Assembly (NCBI RefSeq): GCF_003308995.1
Contig: NZ_QFFJ01000001.1
Coordinates: 1,488,001 to 1,552,000 of the forward strand
Reading direction: 5' to 3'
DNA from: Chitinophaga flava
Lineage (GTDB): Bacteria > Bacteroidota > Bacteroidia > Chitinophagales > Chitinophagaceae
Length of the DNA stretch: 64,000 bases
Below, one piece after another: positions 43,697 to 52,537 of the stretch. Each line of letters opens with the position of its first letter. Position 1 is the first letter of the stretch. The notes beneath the pieces are model-generated. The model was not told where the DNA came from. It saw nothing but the letters and a program-made list of their open reading frames with translations, and made no database searches. The position numbers were made by a program, and so were the translations under genes.

Positions 43697-44506
43697 ATGC
43701 TATTTAAATCTGATGCAAGCAGAAATTCCCGCGGATGGCTTTATGTGCTGCTTTTAGTGATTACAGGAGCTGTTGTACTGCTCACCTGGAAACTTAAAGA
43801 GCCAGCAAAGCCAGAAGCCATCACTGCTGTCAACCTGGAAGTACCAGGGGTACAATACCTGCTGCATCAGGGCGAGACAGGCCGCCGCACCCGCATAACA
43901 TTACCCGACAGCTCTGTTGTCATCCTTAACTCCGCCTCCACCCTTCGCGTACCCGTAAACTATGCACCAAGCAACCGGGCCGTTATCCTCGATGGAGACG
44001 CTTTTTTTGATGTAAAACCCGGCAAAGACAGCTTTACCGTCACCAGTCATATTCTTCGCGCCGCCGTACTGGGCACCTCCTTTAGAATGCGAGGCTTTTC
44101 CAGTCAGCAAGGCGCTACTTTCTACCAGCTCACCGGCACCTGCCGCATAGGCAAATCCTATCACTCCGCCACCGACAACCAACCGGAAATACTCGAACGC
44201 GGACAAATGGTACTTGCCAACAAAGAAATAGACCTGATGGAAAAAGAAACCTATCATCCCGAAGAACTGGAAGCCTGGCTCTCCGACACCCTTCGTATCA
44301 AAGATGCCACCCCCATGGCCGTTTCCCGCATCCTGGAAGAATGGTTCGGCGTAGAAGTAGAAATGCGCGGCGATGCCTCCAAATCCCGCACCATCACAGA
44401 AGCAGCCTTCTATAACGCCACACTCGATGATGTGCTGAGCAACCTGAGCAGCCAACAGGATTTTAAATATAAAATCAATAAAAATAAAGTGTTGCTGATA
44501 TTCTAG
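43697..44506 (+). CDS. FecR-domain protein without the anti-sigma part
   Basis: A 269-aa protein. One membrane segment (residues 15-31) is preceded by only 14 cytosolic residues; a FecR domain follows (GRRTRITLPDSSVVILNSAST, ILDGDAFFDV, VLGTSFRMRGF), then a DUF4974-like C-terminal secretin/TonB short-N-terminal fold. Classic FecR anti-sigma regulators have about 80 cytosolic residues that bind an ECF sigma factor; these are missing here, and no sigma-factor gene is adjacent. Function is therefore probably changed or lost. The SusC/SusD pair lies 1.5 kb upstream beyond a gene on the other strand. Confidence 0.8.
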   Translation: MLFKSDASRNSRGWLYVLLLVITGAVVLLTWKLKEPAKPEAITAVNLEVPGVQYLLHQGETGRRTRITLPDSSVVILNSASTLRVPVNYAPSNRAVILDGDAFFDVKPGKDSFTVTSHILRAAVLGTSFRMRGFSSQQGATFYQLTGTCRIGKSYHSATDNQPEILERGQMVLANKEIDLMEKETYHPEELEAWLSDTLRIKDATPMAVSRILEEWFGVEVEMRGDASKSRTITEAAFYNATLDDVLSNLSSQQDFKYKINKNKVLLIF

Positions 44507-44508
44507 GC

Positions 44509-44689
44509 CCCAGGGCTGAAGCCCTGGGCTATATTGGATGGGTTGGGACGGAGGTTTGTTTTTTTAAGTGATGTTTTTTTAAGATGAGTTGGGGGGATGA
44601 GATGGAGATATGTTTTTAGCATGATGTCTTTTTAATGACGAGCCTGACGCTCATTCTCTTCAAATATAGCCCAGGGCTTTAGCCCTGGG
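44509..44689. repeat. Inverted pair of REP-like palindromes
   Basis: Two copies of a 20-bp palindrome, CCCAGGGCTGAAGCCCTGGG (44509-44528) and CCCAGGGCTTTAGCCCTGGG (44670-44689), face each other. Each is flanked on the inner side by CTATATT or its complement, so the 27-nt units are inverted copies with one difference. The 140 bp between them is T/G-rich without a reading frame. This arrangement is like a BIME, a paired REP element. The first copy starts 3 nt after the FecR gene stop and could act as its terminator. Confidence 0.7.
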
Positions 44690-44739
44690 AACCTGGATTT
44701 TTTTCGTATTTTTATTAGCCTATAAAAAAGCGCCCATTT

Positions 44740-45582
44740 ATGAAAAAACTATCCTTATTGCTCCTCATCCTGGGATGTGCCTTCGGGGTGTATGCGCAAA
44801 CAGCTCCCTGCTGTCATACAGACGCTATCACAGAATTTGCCGGACTGGCCAACCGTGAAGATTTCAGGATGGCACATAAAGACCCGCTGCCTTATACTTA
44901 TCAAGGCACCGCCGGAACGAATGTAACATTCAAAACTCCTGATGGTACTGCTGCGCATGGCTTTCTGTTTAAAGCCCAGAAACCATCCAACAAATACCTG
45001 TTTGTATTCCATGAATGGTACGGCTTGAATGACTATGTGAAAAAAGAATCTGAGAAGCTGTACAACGACCTGGGTGGCACCGTAAATGTGCTGGCTGTAG
45101 ACCTCTATGATCAGAAGGTTGCTACTAACAACGAAGAAGCTTCCAAGATGATGCAGTCTGTTCCCAGGGAGAGACTGAAAGCCGTCATGGAAGGAGCCAG
45201 GGACTATGCTGGCAAACCGGCACATATCGCAACACTGGGCTGGTGCTTTGGCGGTGGTGTTGCCTTACAGTCTGCCCTTATCAACGGCAATCAAAACGTA
45301 GGTTGTGTGATGTTTTACGGTATGCCCGAAAAAGATGTGGAAACCCTGAAGAAATTACATGGTCCGGTACTGGGACTTTTTGCCAACAAGGATAAGGGTA
45401 TCACCCCGCAGATTGTTGATCAATTTGAGAAGGATATGAAGAAAGCCGGGAAAACGTTAACGGTTAAACGTTATGATGCTGAGCACGCATTTGCTAATCC
45501 CAGTAATCCTATTTACAACAGTGAGGCTACCAAAGATGCCTACTCACATGTACTGCCTTTCCTGAAAACACAGTTTAAGTAA
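44740..45582 (+). CDS. Secreted dienelactone hydrolase family protein
   Basis: A 280-aa alpha/beta hydrolase with a signal peptide (MKKLSLLLLILGCAFGVYA-Q). The catalytic triad is Cys in LGWCFGGG, Asp in NKDKGI and His in DAEHAFANP, the dienelactone hydrolase arrangement. It acts outside the cytosol, probably on an ester or lactone; the original substrate of the family is a chloroaromatic breakdown product, but most homologues have other roles. A long terminator hairpin follows. Confidence 0.85.
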   Translation: MKKLSLLLLILGCAFGVYAQTAPCCHTDAITEFAGLANREDFRMAHKDPLPYTYQGTAGTNVTFKTPDGTAAHGFLFKAQKPSNKYLFVFHEWYGLNDYVKKESEKLYNDLGGTVNVLAVDLYDQKVATNNEEASKMMQSVPRERLKAVMEGARDYAGKPAHIATLGWCFGGGVALQSALINGNQNVGCVMFYGMPEKDVETLKKLHGPVLGLFANKDKGITPQIVDQFEKDMKKAGKTLTVKRYDAEHAFANPSNPIYNSEATKDAYSHVLPFLKTQFK

Positions 45583-45595
45583 TTATCTTTTTATA

Positions 45596-45653
45596 AAACA
45601 ATAAACGTAGCAAAACACATATAGTACTTGTGTTTTGCTACGTTTATTGTTTT
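45596..45653. terminator. Bidirectional terminator
   Basis: Arms AAACAATAAACGTAGCAAAA (from 45596) and TTTTGCTACGTTTATTGTTT (to 45653) pair, extended inward by CACA/TGTG around a loop. It lies between two converging genes, 14 nt past the dienelactone hydrolase stop and 6 nt past the TIM-barrel gene stop. Confidence 0.9.
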
Positions 45654-45658
45654 AAGTA

Positions 45659-46684
45659 TTAAATCGCGCCCAAACGCTGTAGCAGTTCTTTTGTTTTCTT
45701 CACCCCTTCTTCTTCTGATAAACGGTTTCCTTCGTACTCAATACCGATGTAACCATCTTTATAACCGGCATTTTTTACAATCTGCAACATCCGTTTATAA
45801 TCGATGGTGGTTTCATTACCGTCTGCATCAAAATCATAAGTCTTTGCACTTACCCCTTTAGCAAAAGGCATCAGCTCCGTTACCCCTTCATAACGATCAT
45901 ATTCTTCGAGGCAGGTGGTTTTAGCCCATGCTTCCGGAGTATTATTTTCCGGCTTGCTTCTGTTGATACAAAAATTGCCCAGGTCTGGTAGAGTGCCGCA
46001 GTTGGTCATGTTCACGGTTTTCATGATGTTACCCAGCCATTTTCCATTAGAAGAATAACTACCATGATTTTCCACGATCACATTGATACCATGTTCCTTT
46101 CCGAAGGTGGCCAGTTTGGTAAGTGATTCAATGGCAGCTTTGGCTACTTCTTCAGCCTTTCCTTCTCCGGCAGCGTTGACACGGATAGCATGGCAACCGA
46201 GGTACTGGGCTGCTTCCACCCATTTGTAGTGGTTTTCCACAGCCTGTAATCTCTTTTTGGTATCCAGATCACCCATCTCTCCTTCTCCATCGCACATGAT
46301 CAGTACACTGCGCACGCCATTATCATCGGCCCGTTTTTTCATTTCGGCCAGGTAAGCCTGGTCTTTGGCTTTGTCTTTAAAAAACTGGTTGACATATTCC
46401 ACACCGGTGATGCCGAATTCATTTTTTGCTCTGACAGCAAAATCAAGGTGGTTCATTTTTTTGGCGAAAAGTGCTTTATGAAAAGACCATTCAGCCAGCG
46501 AAATTTTAAAGAACAGTTCTTTGGCAGTTTCGTTGCCGGCGGAAGGTTGAGCGGTACTATCCTTATCATTGCGGGTAGACTTACCTTCATTGCAGGCGGC
46601 TAATACAGAAGGCAGGAAGCCAAGGCCCATGGTGTACATACCCATTTGCCGCAGAAACTGCCGGCGGTTGTTTGTGTTACTCAT
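45659..46684 (-). CDS. Tat-exported sugar phosphate isomerase/epimerase (xylose isomerase-like TIM barrel)
   Basis: A 341-aa protein. The N-terminus carries a twin-arginine motif (NRRQFLRQMG) and then a lipobox LAAC, so it is a probable Tat-exported lipoprotein. The rest is an AP-endonuclease-2/xylose-isomerase-like barrel with typical metal ligands: Glu in VIVENHG, Asp/His in the DLGNFC region and Glu in YIGIEYEGNRLS near the C-terminus. Bacteroidota have many such periplasmic proteins, mostly of unknown sugar substrate. Confidence 0.85.
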   Translation of the reverse strand: MSNTNNRRQFLRQMGMYTMGLGFLPSVLAACNEGKSTRNDKDSTAQPSAGNETAKELFFKISLAEWSFHKALFAKKMNHLDFAVRAKNEFGITGVEYVNQFFKDKAKDQAYLAEMKKRADDNGVRSVLIMCDGEGEMGDLDTKKRLQAVENHYKWVEAAQYLGCHAIRVNAAGEGKAEEVAKAAIESLTKLATFGKEHGINVIVENHGSYSSNGKWLGNIMKTVNMTNCGTLPDLGNFCINRSKPENNTPEAWAKTTCLEEYDRYEGVTELMPFAKGVSAKTYDFDADGNETTIDYKRMLQIVKNAGYKDGYIGIEYEGNRLSEEEGVKKTKELLQRLGAI

Positions 46685-46795
46685 ATAACGTGGGTTTTAA
46701 ACTTACAGTCTCTAAAATATTGTTTTAAGAGAGCTAATGCAAGTTTATTGCCGGAAATTATCCACGATCAAAAATGCCGGCCCCACCAGCTTATC

Positions 46796-47668
46796 TTATG
46801 CACTTTCCAGGAACTGCATAACGCCGCGTATTACAGGCTCCTGGCGCATGATGCGGAAATGTCCGTCGCCGGTGATGCGCAGGGCATGGATAGAAGGATA
46901 CTGTTCCACAAAAGCCGTAATTTCTTTTTCATCTACCAGTGTATCGGAAGTATCATAAGCAATAAAAATCTTTCCCGCTTTAATCTGGTTGATATAACGA
47001 TGAAGGTCCATTTCATTCAGGTCTTCCTTCAGTCGTTTACGAATCAGTTGTTGCAGCGGAGGCATTACTACCGGATGGATCTTAAAAAGCCGCAGCGCTT
47101 CATTAAAAAAAACCGGGGCACTCAATGCGGAGCTAAGCATTACCAGCCGGGGCACCTGTACTTTTTTGCGGGACAGGGTGAGCGCAGCATTGAGGCCACC
47201 GAGGGAATGTCCGATGATGGCATATAGAGGCCCTTCCTGTGTCATCACCTGCTCCAGCACATGTGTCCATTGTACAAGATTGGTGCGTTTACCGTCGGAA
47301 CCGCCATGTGCCGGTGCATCATAGGCTACCACCTGATAGCCCTGTTGCACCAGTGTGCCGATCAGTTGTTTGAAATGAAAAGGGCTTCCACCCCATCCAT
47401 GTAACAGTAATATCTTTTTATCAGAAGAACCCCATCGGTAGGTATTAATCTTCATGGGCCGTTCATCAAAAGCATAACGGGTAACGGTCAGATTACCGGC
47501 ATGTGCCGTGTCACGCAGCTCCTGATGGGTGCTCCTCATTTTAGTTCCGGGCGGAGTACAGTACAAGCGGTAAAACAAACGCGCGGTGAGCCCGGGAAAT
47601 GGCTTGCTCAGGCCGGATAGTAAAAAAGCTGTCATCCGTAATGACAGGGGTAAAACCTGGTGTTGCAT
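46796..47668 (-). CDS. Alpha/beta hydrolase
   Basis: A 290-aa hydrolase. Typical elements are LLLHGWGGSP (oxyanion region), GHSLGG (nucleophile Ser), and Asp in YDTSDTLVDE with His in GDGHFRIM. The fold suggests an esterase or lipase on an unknown substrate. The gene follows the TetR regulator by 39 nt on the same strand, and its upstream gap holds an operator-like sequence close to the one in front of tetR. The TetR-hydrolase pair is probably one regulatory unit. Confidence 0.83.
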   Translation of the reverse strand: MQHQVLPLSLRMTAFLLSGLSKPFPGLTARLFYRLYCTPPGTKMRSTHQELRDTAHAGNLTVTRYAFDERPMKINTYRWGSSDKKILLLHGWGGSPFHFKQLIGTLVQQGYQVVAYDAPAHGGSDGKRTNLVQWTHVLEQVMTQEGPLYAIIGHSLGGLNAALTLSRKKVQVPRLVMLSSALSAPVFFNEALRLFKIHPVVMPPLQQLIRKRLKEDLNEMDLHRYINQIKAGKIFIAYDTSDTLVDEKEITAFVEQYPSIHALRITGDGHFRIMRQEPVIRGVMQFLESA

Positions 47669-47672
47669 CTTT

Positions 47673-47688
47673 TAGACCGATTGGTTTA
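47673..47688. promoter_or_regulatory. Second TetR operator-like site
   Basis: TAGACCGATTGGTTTA lies 4 nt before the hydrolase ATG. It matches TAGACC-N4-GGTCTA from the tetR promoter except for one base in the right arm. A repressor bound here could control the downstream gene separately. Confidence 0.45.
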
Positions 47689-47707
47689 TTATTGGGACCA
47701 AAAAAAA

Positions 47708-48298
47708 TCACTTGCTGTGATGTTTAATTTCTTTTCTCAGAAAATCCAGTACTATCAGCATCTGCCTGTTGTTATTGGTGATATTGGTAACAAAGATGGC
47801 CCCTTCCAGCATGGTAAACATCAGGATGGCAAACCTTTCTTCATCCCAGTCTTTTTTAAACTCACCGTTATCTTTTCCAAACTGCACCAGCAGCCGTATG
47901 CGGTGCTGGAAGTAGCCTATCAGCTCATTCACTTTTTCTTTCAGGTCAGGGTTGGTATCGTCTGCTTCCACGCCGAAGTTGAGCATGGGACAACCACCAG
48001 CGATCTCCCTGTTGAGCGGAAAGCGGGCATAATACGAGAAGATGGCTTCAAACTTGCCTGTAGCAGTGCTTGCCTGGGCTGTCAATGCCCTTAGCCGGTT
48101 TTTCTCCTGCTCAGCGATGTAGTCAAACACATCGAGTACCATTTCCTCTTTGGAGGAGAAATTGCCGTATAGCCCGCCCTTGGCCAACCTTGTAGCCTCC
48201 ATGATATCACTGATAGCTGTGCCGGCCACTCCTTTCTGATTAAAGATAGGAGCTGCTGTTTCAATGATGAACTGTCTCGTTTTTGCTGCTTTGCTCAT
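47708..48298 (-). CDS. TetR/AcrR-family transcriptional regulator
   Basis: A 196-aa repressor type. The N-terminal HTH is clear: TRQFIIETAAPIFNQKGVAGTAISDIMEATRLAKGGLYGNFSSKEEM, with the recognition helix before GGLYGNF. The C-terminal ligand-binding domain (about 60-196) is helical. I begin at 48298 because the perfect palindrome 9 nt upstream is the natural autoregulatory operator; in-frame codons upstream look non-coding. The inducer is unknown. It probably controls the downstream hydrolase. Confidence 0.88.
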   Translation of the reverse strand: MSKAAKTRQFIIETAAPIFNQKGVAGTAISDIMEATRLAKGGLYGNFSSKEEMVLDVFDYIAEQEKNRLRALTAQASTATGKFEAIFSYYARFPLNREIAGGCPMLNFGVEADDTNPDLKEKVNELIGYFQHRIRLLVQFGKDNGEFKKDWDEERFAILMFTMLEGAIFVTNITNNNRQMLIVLDFLRKEIKHHSK

Positions 48299-48306
48299 AT
48301 AGGTTA

Positions 48307-48330
48307 AAAATAGACCTTTCGGTCTATTTT
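48307..48330. promoter_or_regulatory. tetR operator
   Basis: AAAATAGACC (48307-48316) and GGTCTATTTT (48321-48330) form a perfect 10-bp inverted repeat around TTTC, just upstream of tetR. The AGACC-N4-GGTCT core is typical of TetR/AcrR operators, so autoregulation is likely. Confidence 0.7.
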
Positions 48331-48549
48331 GACAAATAAATATTAAGAGCGGTAAAATTGAAGGGAATTGAGAATTGCCGGGGTGGCCATACGCAGTGTC
48401 TGACAATGAGTGAATACGGCCAAACCCGGGCATAGGAATTACAACGCGTAGTACCGGAAGCATCCGGGGAAGGCCAAGGGAGCACTGAAACCCACCAACG
48501 GAAATAATGACACTGCTGCTGAGGGGCTGCAATGGAAGCTCAATAGTAG

Positions 48550-49257
48550 TTACCCAGCTGAAGAACTCAGGATATTATCTACTGCAGCACCATAGGCAGC
48601 ACCAATGGGAATAGGCACATTCCGGATATAAAGGGAAGTGCGGTCTGCCCGCTCCACTTTGTCATTTGATACAATGTAGGAGCGGTGCACGCGGGTAAAC
48701 AGGCCGGCAGGTAACAGATCTACCGCCTCTTGCATGGAGAGCCGTGAAATGAGCCGGCGATCTTTCAGGATAAAATTGACATAGTTGCCCGCGCTTTCCA
48801 GATACAGGACATCTTCCAGCATGATTTTGAACTGCTCATATCCACTTTTCAGGAAGATGTATGCAGGTGCTTCTTTAGGCTGCGGGCCCTGCTGCTTGAG
48901 TTGCCACAGGCTATGCGCTTTGTTGCAGGCTTTGATAAAACGGATCAGGGAAAAAGGTTTCAGCAGATAGTCTATTGCGTCGAGCTCAAAACTTTTCACC
49001 GCATGTTCGGAGTAGGCGGTGGTAAAAATAGTCATGGGTGGTTGTGACAGGCTGGAGATAAAATCCAGCCCTGAGATATCGGGCATTTTGATGTCCAGAA
49101 ACAGCAGATCTACTTTTTCCTTGCTCAGAAACTCCATCGCCTCGTAGGCATTGGTGAAAAAGCCTTTTATTTCCAGAAAGGGGACCATGGCCGCATGGTT
49201 TTTTATCACGGCCAATGCTACGGGTTCATCATCTATCGCAATAGCTGAAAGCTTCAT
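48550..49257 (-). CDS. LytTR-family response regulator
   Basis: A 235-aa regulator: receiver domain with phospho-acceptor Asp55 (LLFLDIKMPDISG) and conserved Lys in LLKPF, then a LytTR DNA-binding domain (about 130-235) with FTRVHRSYIVS. Start at 49257 gives the standard MKLSAIAIDDEP. It answers the LytS-type kinase two genes upstream; the three genes form one operon. LytTR regulators bind pairs of short direct repeats; none are obvious in this locus. Confidence 0.9.
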   Translation of the reverse strand: MKLSAIAIDDEPVALAVIKNHAAMVPFLEIKGFFTNAYEAMEFLSKEKVDLLFLDIKMPDISGLDFISSLSQPPMTIFTTAYSEHAVKSFELDAIDYLLKPFSLIRFIKACNKAHSLWQLKQQGPQPKEAPAYIFLKSGYEQFKIMLEDVLYLESAGNYVNFILKDRRLISRLSMQEAVDLLPAGLFTRVHRSYIVSNDKVERADRTSLYIRNVPIPIGAAYGAAVDNILSSSAG

Positions 49258-49290
49258 AACACAACATTTTCCTGTTAGCAATATAGGGAT

Positions 49291-50481
49291 TTACACAATC
49301 TTACCCAGTAGCAGCTCTTTGGCCTGTTGCCATAAATTGCGGTACTGTTTGTTTTCCCGGCGCTGCCATTCTTTAACCACAGCGGCGGCTTCTGCACGGC
49401 GCATCTGGCGGGTGCTGTCAAATAATTCATCTACCAATGCCTTGTCTTCGGCCAAGGCGGCATTTTGGTAGTGCTGCAGCAGTTCCTTGCCGGCAGCGGT
49501 TTCCAGTCTGGCTGCTTCTACGCCCTGGGTAGTGGCGCCGGCCAGCTTTTCTTCATATTCTCCCCGGGGCATCATTACTTTACTAAGCAGGGGCATGATC
49601 TCTACCAGCGTGATAATAAATACGATGAGCCGGTACCGCTGCTGCATAGGAGGATGTTGTTCGGTGAGTTCGTGCAGGGCTTCTGTTTGCGCCAGGAAGC
49701 CATCCGTGAGCGTACCCATGTAAATGACTTCCTTCAGGCTGTCGGCGCTGCGCATGGTGGCCATTTTAGCCTGCAGCTGCTGTTCCTGAGGTTCCCAGGA
49801 ATGTTGTAGTGACTGCAGCTCTTCTTCTGTTTTGAGGTAAGCCGATTTTTTAACACGTGCTACCGAAGACTCTCCTATCCTTCCGCTGCCGCCGGTGCCG
49901 TCGGTTTCCTTGATATAGGCGTCTTTATAAAATTTCAGGTCGCTTTCCTTTTGCTGCACCTGCTGCCGGCCTCTGTCCAGCGCCTGCTGGAGATCGGTAC
50001 GCTGACCGGCATTGAGCGCTGTCAGCTGTTTACGGTAGGCGTCCAGTTTGGTCTGTTTGCTGAGCTCCAGTTGAGCGGTGATATCTTTCTTAAACAACAT
50101 CAGCACCACCGGCTGTGAAATAAACAGTCCGATAGTAACGGCCAGGAGTAAACGAAATATCACCGGCATAATCCGGATGTTACCATTACCTCTGGACATC
50201 GCAGCAATCAGTGTTCTGTCGATACACAAAATAGCAAAGCCAAAAAACAAGGCCAGTGCCAGTACGATCATGTCATCTTTGACAATGGTGGAAAAAAAAT
50301 ATCCCCATGCCAGGGTGGCAAACAACCAGGTGACCATAACGGCCAGGCCTACAATCCGGTATCTTTCTTTTTCCGTCCGGCATTCCGCCAATATGTCCGC
50401 ATCAGCCGCGGCCAGCCACCACAGAAACCGGGTCATTCCGTCCGGTGCCGTGGTGGCCATTTTCTCTTCTTTCGTTTTCAT
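49291..50481 (-). CDS. DUF4407 membrane protein between kinase and regulator
   Basis: A 396-aa protein with the DUF4407 layout: a WWLAAADADILAEC start, two TM helices near 45-85, the DRTLIA motif (near 94-99), a third TM region near 105-130, then a long central coiled coil (130-265) rich in Gln/Lys/Glu, a late TM segment near 283-303 and a charged coiled tail. The family has no known biochemical activity. It is set between a LytS-type kinase (gap 1 nt) and its LytTR regulator (gap 33 nt), so it may take part in sensing or be a constant target. Confidence 0.8.
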   Translation of the reverse strand: MKTKEEKMATTAPDGMTRFLWWLAAADADILAECRTEKERYRIVGLAVMVTWLFATLAWGYFFSTIVKDDMIVLALALFFGFAILCIDRTLIAAMSRGNGNIRIMPVIFRLLLAVTIGLFISQPVVLMLFKKDITAQLELSKQTKLDAYRKQLTALNAGQRTDLQQALDRGRQQVQQKESDLKFYKDAYIKETDGTGGSGRIGESSVARVKKSAYLKTEEELQSLQHSWEPQEQQLQAKMATMRSADSLKEVIYMGTLTDGFLAQTEALHELTEQHPPMQQRYRLIVFIITLVEIMPLLSKVMMPRGEYEEKLAGATTQGVEAARLETAAGKELLQHYQNAALAEDKALVDELFDSTRQMRRAEAAAVVKEWQRRENKQYRNLWQQAKELLLGKIV

Positions 50482-50482
50482 A

Positions 50483-51994
50483 TTAATCTTTTACATCTAT
50501 GGTCAGGTGTACAAAAAATTCATTGTTCGTATGCCGTATACTCAGCTCATGACGGTCGGGGTATAACAACGCGAGCCGTTCCTTCACATTATTCAGCCCT
50601 ATCCCCATGCTGTCACGCTCCGGATCGTTTTCCGGACGGGGATGCACACTGTTGTAAACATCAAAGAAGACCTGTTGGTTGTTGCAACTCAGCGAAATAA
50701 CAATACGGGAACGATGCCGCAGACTGATACCATGTTTAAAGGCATTTTCCACGAAAGGTATCAGCAGCATCGGCGCAATATCATGCTGGCATTGACTATC
50801 ATCGATATTCACTTCTATCTGAATATCAGGAGTCGAGAGCACACGCAGCCGTTGCAAGTCAATATAGTTCTGCAGGTAAGCGACTTCTTTGTCCAGCGGT
50901 ATTTTCCCCAGATGATTATCGTGCAACATAAAACGCATCATGTCACCCAGCTTCTGGATACCTTCGCTGGTGCGGGGTGCTTCCTCCTGTAAAGCAGTAC
51001 CATAAAGAGTATTGAGGGCATTAAACAAAAAGTGGGGGTTGATCTGCGCCCTGAGAAAATCCAGATTGGCCGTAGAATGTCCCAGTGCTGTACGCAGGCT
51101 TTTTACGGTAGAAACCTGCTTTTGTCTGGACTGATACAGCCACCAGGTGACAGGAAGGATAATACCGATACAGATCAACACCCCTGTAGCGATAAAACCA
51201 GCTTCCCGGCTACCAGACCCATGACGGAGAGCCCTGACGATCATTCCCATAAGGATATTGGCGCCCAGCACCAAGAGTGCGATGTCGCGGGTCAATGCCC
51301 TTCTGTTGTGATGTCCGTGATGAAATTCCGGGATGACTTTATAGAAAAGGATGAAAGACACTGTAATGACTACCGGACCGAAATAAAATACAATCCAGAA
51401 AAGATCACGCGAGTCACTGAAAAAAAGACACAACAATCCCACCAGAATGCCTGTAAAAATCAACACTTCACGGCCTATTTTCTGGTATTGCACATTACGG
51501 GTCAACCAATGGTGTAAATGCTCAAAATAGGTCTGTTTCAGGATATAGTAGACCATATACAACACCCCATAAAAGACGGTACCAATAAAGGCCGATTTGG
51601 CAAAATGCATATGTGCACCTCTGACTGTCTGATACACTCCCAACAGGTAACCGTTGTAATAAGAATTCGCGATCATCATCCCCAGAAAAAAAACCAGTGC
51701 AGTTGCCAGCAGTAACAAAATACCCGGCCACCATTTTTTCCGTTCCAGAAAACGGGGAACAATCACAAAATTCACCAGCAGGAAACTGACATATACCAGG
51801 ATAATACGGGCCAGTGCAGGCAGCAGGTAATGTATATAATAATCAAACACCTGATGATACTGATTGAATTTATGCCCATAGATAGATTGTAACTCAAATA
51901 CATTGTAGATAACACTGGGATAGAGCAGGGAAAACATCAGCAACAGGAAAATACCTGATACGATGCCAAATTCCATTTTCCTGAATTGGTCCAT
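50483..51994 (-). CDS. LytS-type sensor histidine kinase
   Basis: A 503-aa membrane kinase. About eight hydrophobic segments occupy residues 1-290, followed by the His_kinase domain with the phospho-acceptor in FLRAQINPHFLFNALNTLY and an ATPase domain with PMLLIPFVENAFKHG (N box) and GIGLNNVKERL (G box). No separate periplasmic sensor domain is seen, so the signal is probably sensed by the membrane part. First gene of the kinase-DUF4407-LytTR operon. Confidence 0.88.
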   Translation of the reverse strand: MDQFRKMEFGIVSGIFLLLMFSLLYPSVIYNVFELQSIYGHKFNQYHQVFDYYIHYLLPALARIILVYVSFLLVNFVIVPRFLERKKWWPGILLLLATALVFFLGMMIANSYYNGYLLGVYQTVRGAHMHFAKSAFIGTVFYGVLYMVYYILKQTYFEHLHHWLTRNVQYQKIGREVLIFTGILVGLLCLFFSDSRDLFWIVFYFGPVVITVSFILFYKVIPEFHHGHHNRRALTRDIALLVLGANILMGMIVRALRHGSGSREAGFIATGVLICIGIILPVTWWLYQSRQKQVSTVKSLRTALGHSTANLDFLRAQINPHFLFNALNTLYGTALQEEAPRTSEGIQKLGDMMRFMLHDNHLGKIPLDKEVAYLQNYIDLQRLRVLSTPDIQIEVNIDDSQCQHDIAPMLLIPFVENAFKHGISLRHRSRIVISLSCNNQQVFFDVYNSVHPRPENDPERDSMGIGLNNVKERLALLYPDRHELSIRHTNNEFFVHLTIDVKD

Positions 51995-52120
51995 AAGCGG
52001 GATTATTTACAGCAATATTACTCATTGAATGGCAGCCACGCAGCAAAATGGGATGAAAGGGCCTGATTATGGTATGAATCGCAGATCTTTAGTATTTTCA
52101 GGGTCTCAACCTACTGTTTT

Positions 52121-52528
52121 ATGAAAACTTCCAGCAGAAGAAAATTTCTGGGGACAGCTGCCGCTCTGTGCGCTGGCAGCGCTGTAGCGGCCATGCCCGT
52201 TGTAGCCGCCAGTAATAAATACCCTATTGTGCATCATGTGTTGTTCTGGCTCAAAAATCCCGGTTCTGTTGAAGACCGTGACAAGCTGGTGGCTGGTATT
52301 AAAACCCTGTCCCGTATTAAGTCTGTAGGCGAGCTGCACGTAGGCATAGTAGCCGGCACCGAAAAAAGAGATGTGGTAGATACCAGCTGGGCTGTATCAG
52401 AGCTGATATTTTTCCCTAACCTGGCCGCACAGGCTGCCTACCAGGAGGACCCTATCCATCTGGATTTTATAAAAAACTACGGCCCACTCTGGGAAAGAGT
52501 GGTGGTATATGACGCACAGGAAGTATAA
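52121..52528 (+). CDS. Dabb (stress-responsive A/B barrel) protein with Tat signal
   Basis: A 135-aa protein. The N-terminus has the twin-arginine motif SSRRKFLG followed by a hydrophobic stretch and AASNK cleavage region, so it is exported folded. The mature part begins YPIVHHVLFWLKNP and shows the dimeric alpha/beta-barrel Dabb pattern with VGELHVGIVAG. The family has varied roles; an enzyme activity cannot be inferred. The DinB-like gene follows after 9 nt. Confidence 0.8.
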   Translation: MKTSSRRKFLGTAAALCAGSAVAAMPVVAASNKYPIVHHVLFWLKNPGSVEDRDKLVAGIKTLSRIKSVGELHVGIVAGTEKRDVVDTSWAVSELIFFPNLAAQAAYQEDPIHLDFIKNYGPLWERVVVYDAQEV

Positions 52529-52537
52529 ACGAATTTT

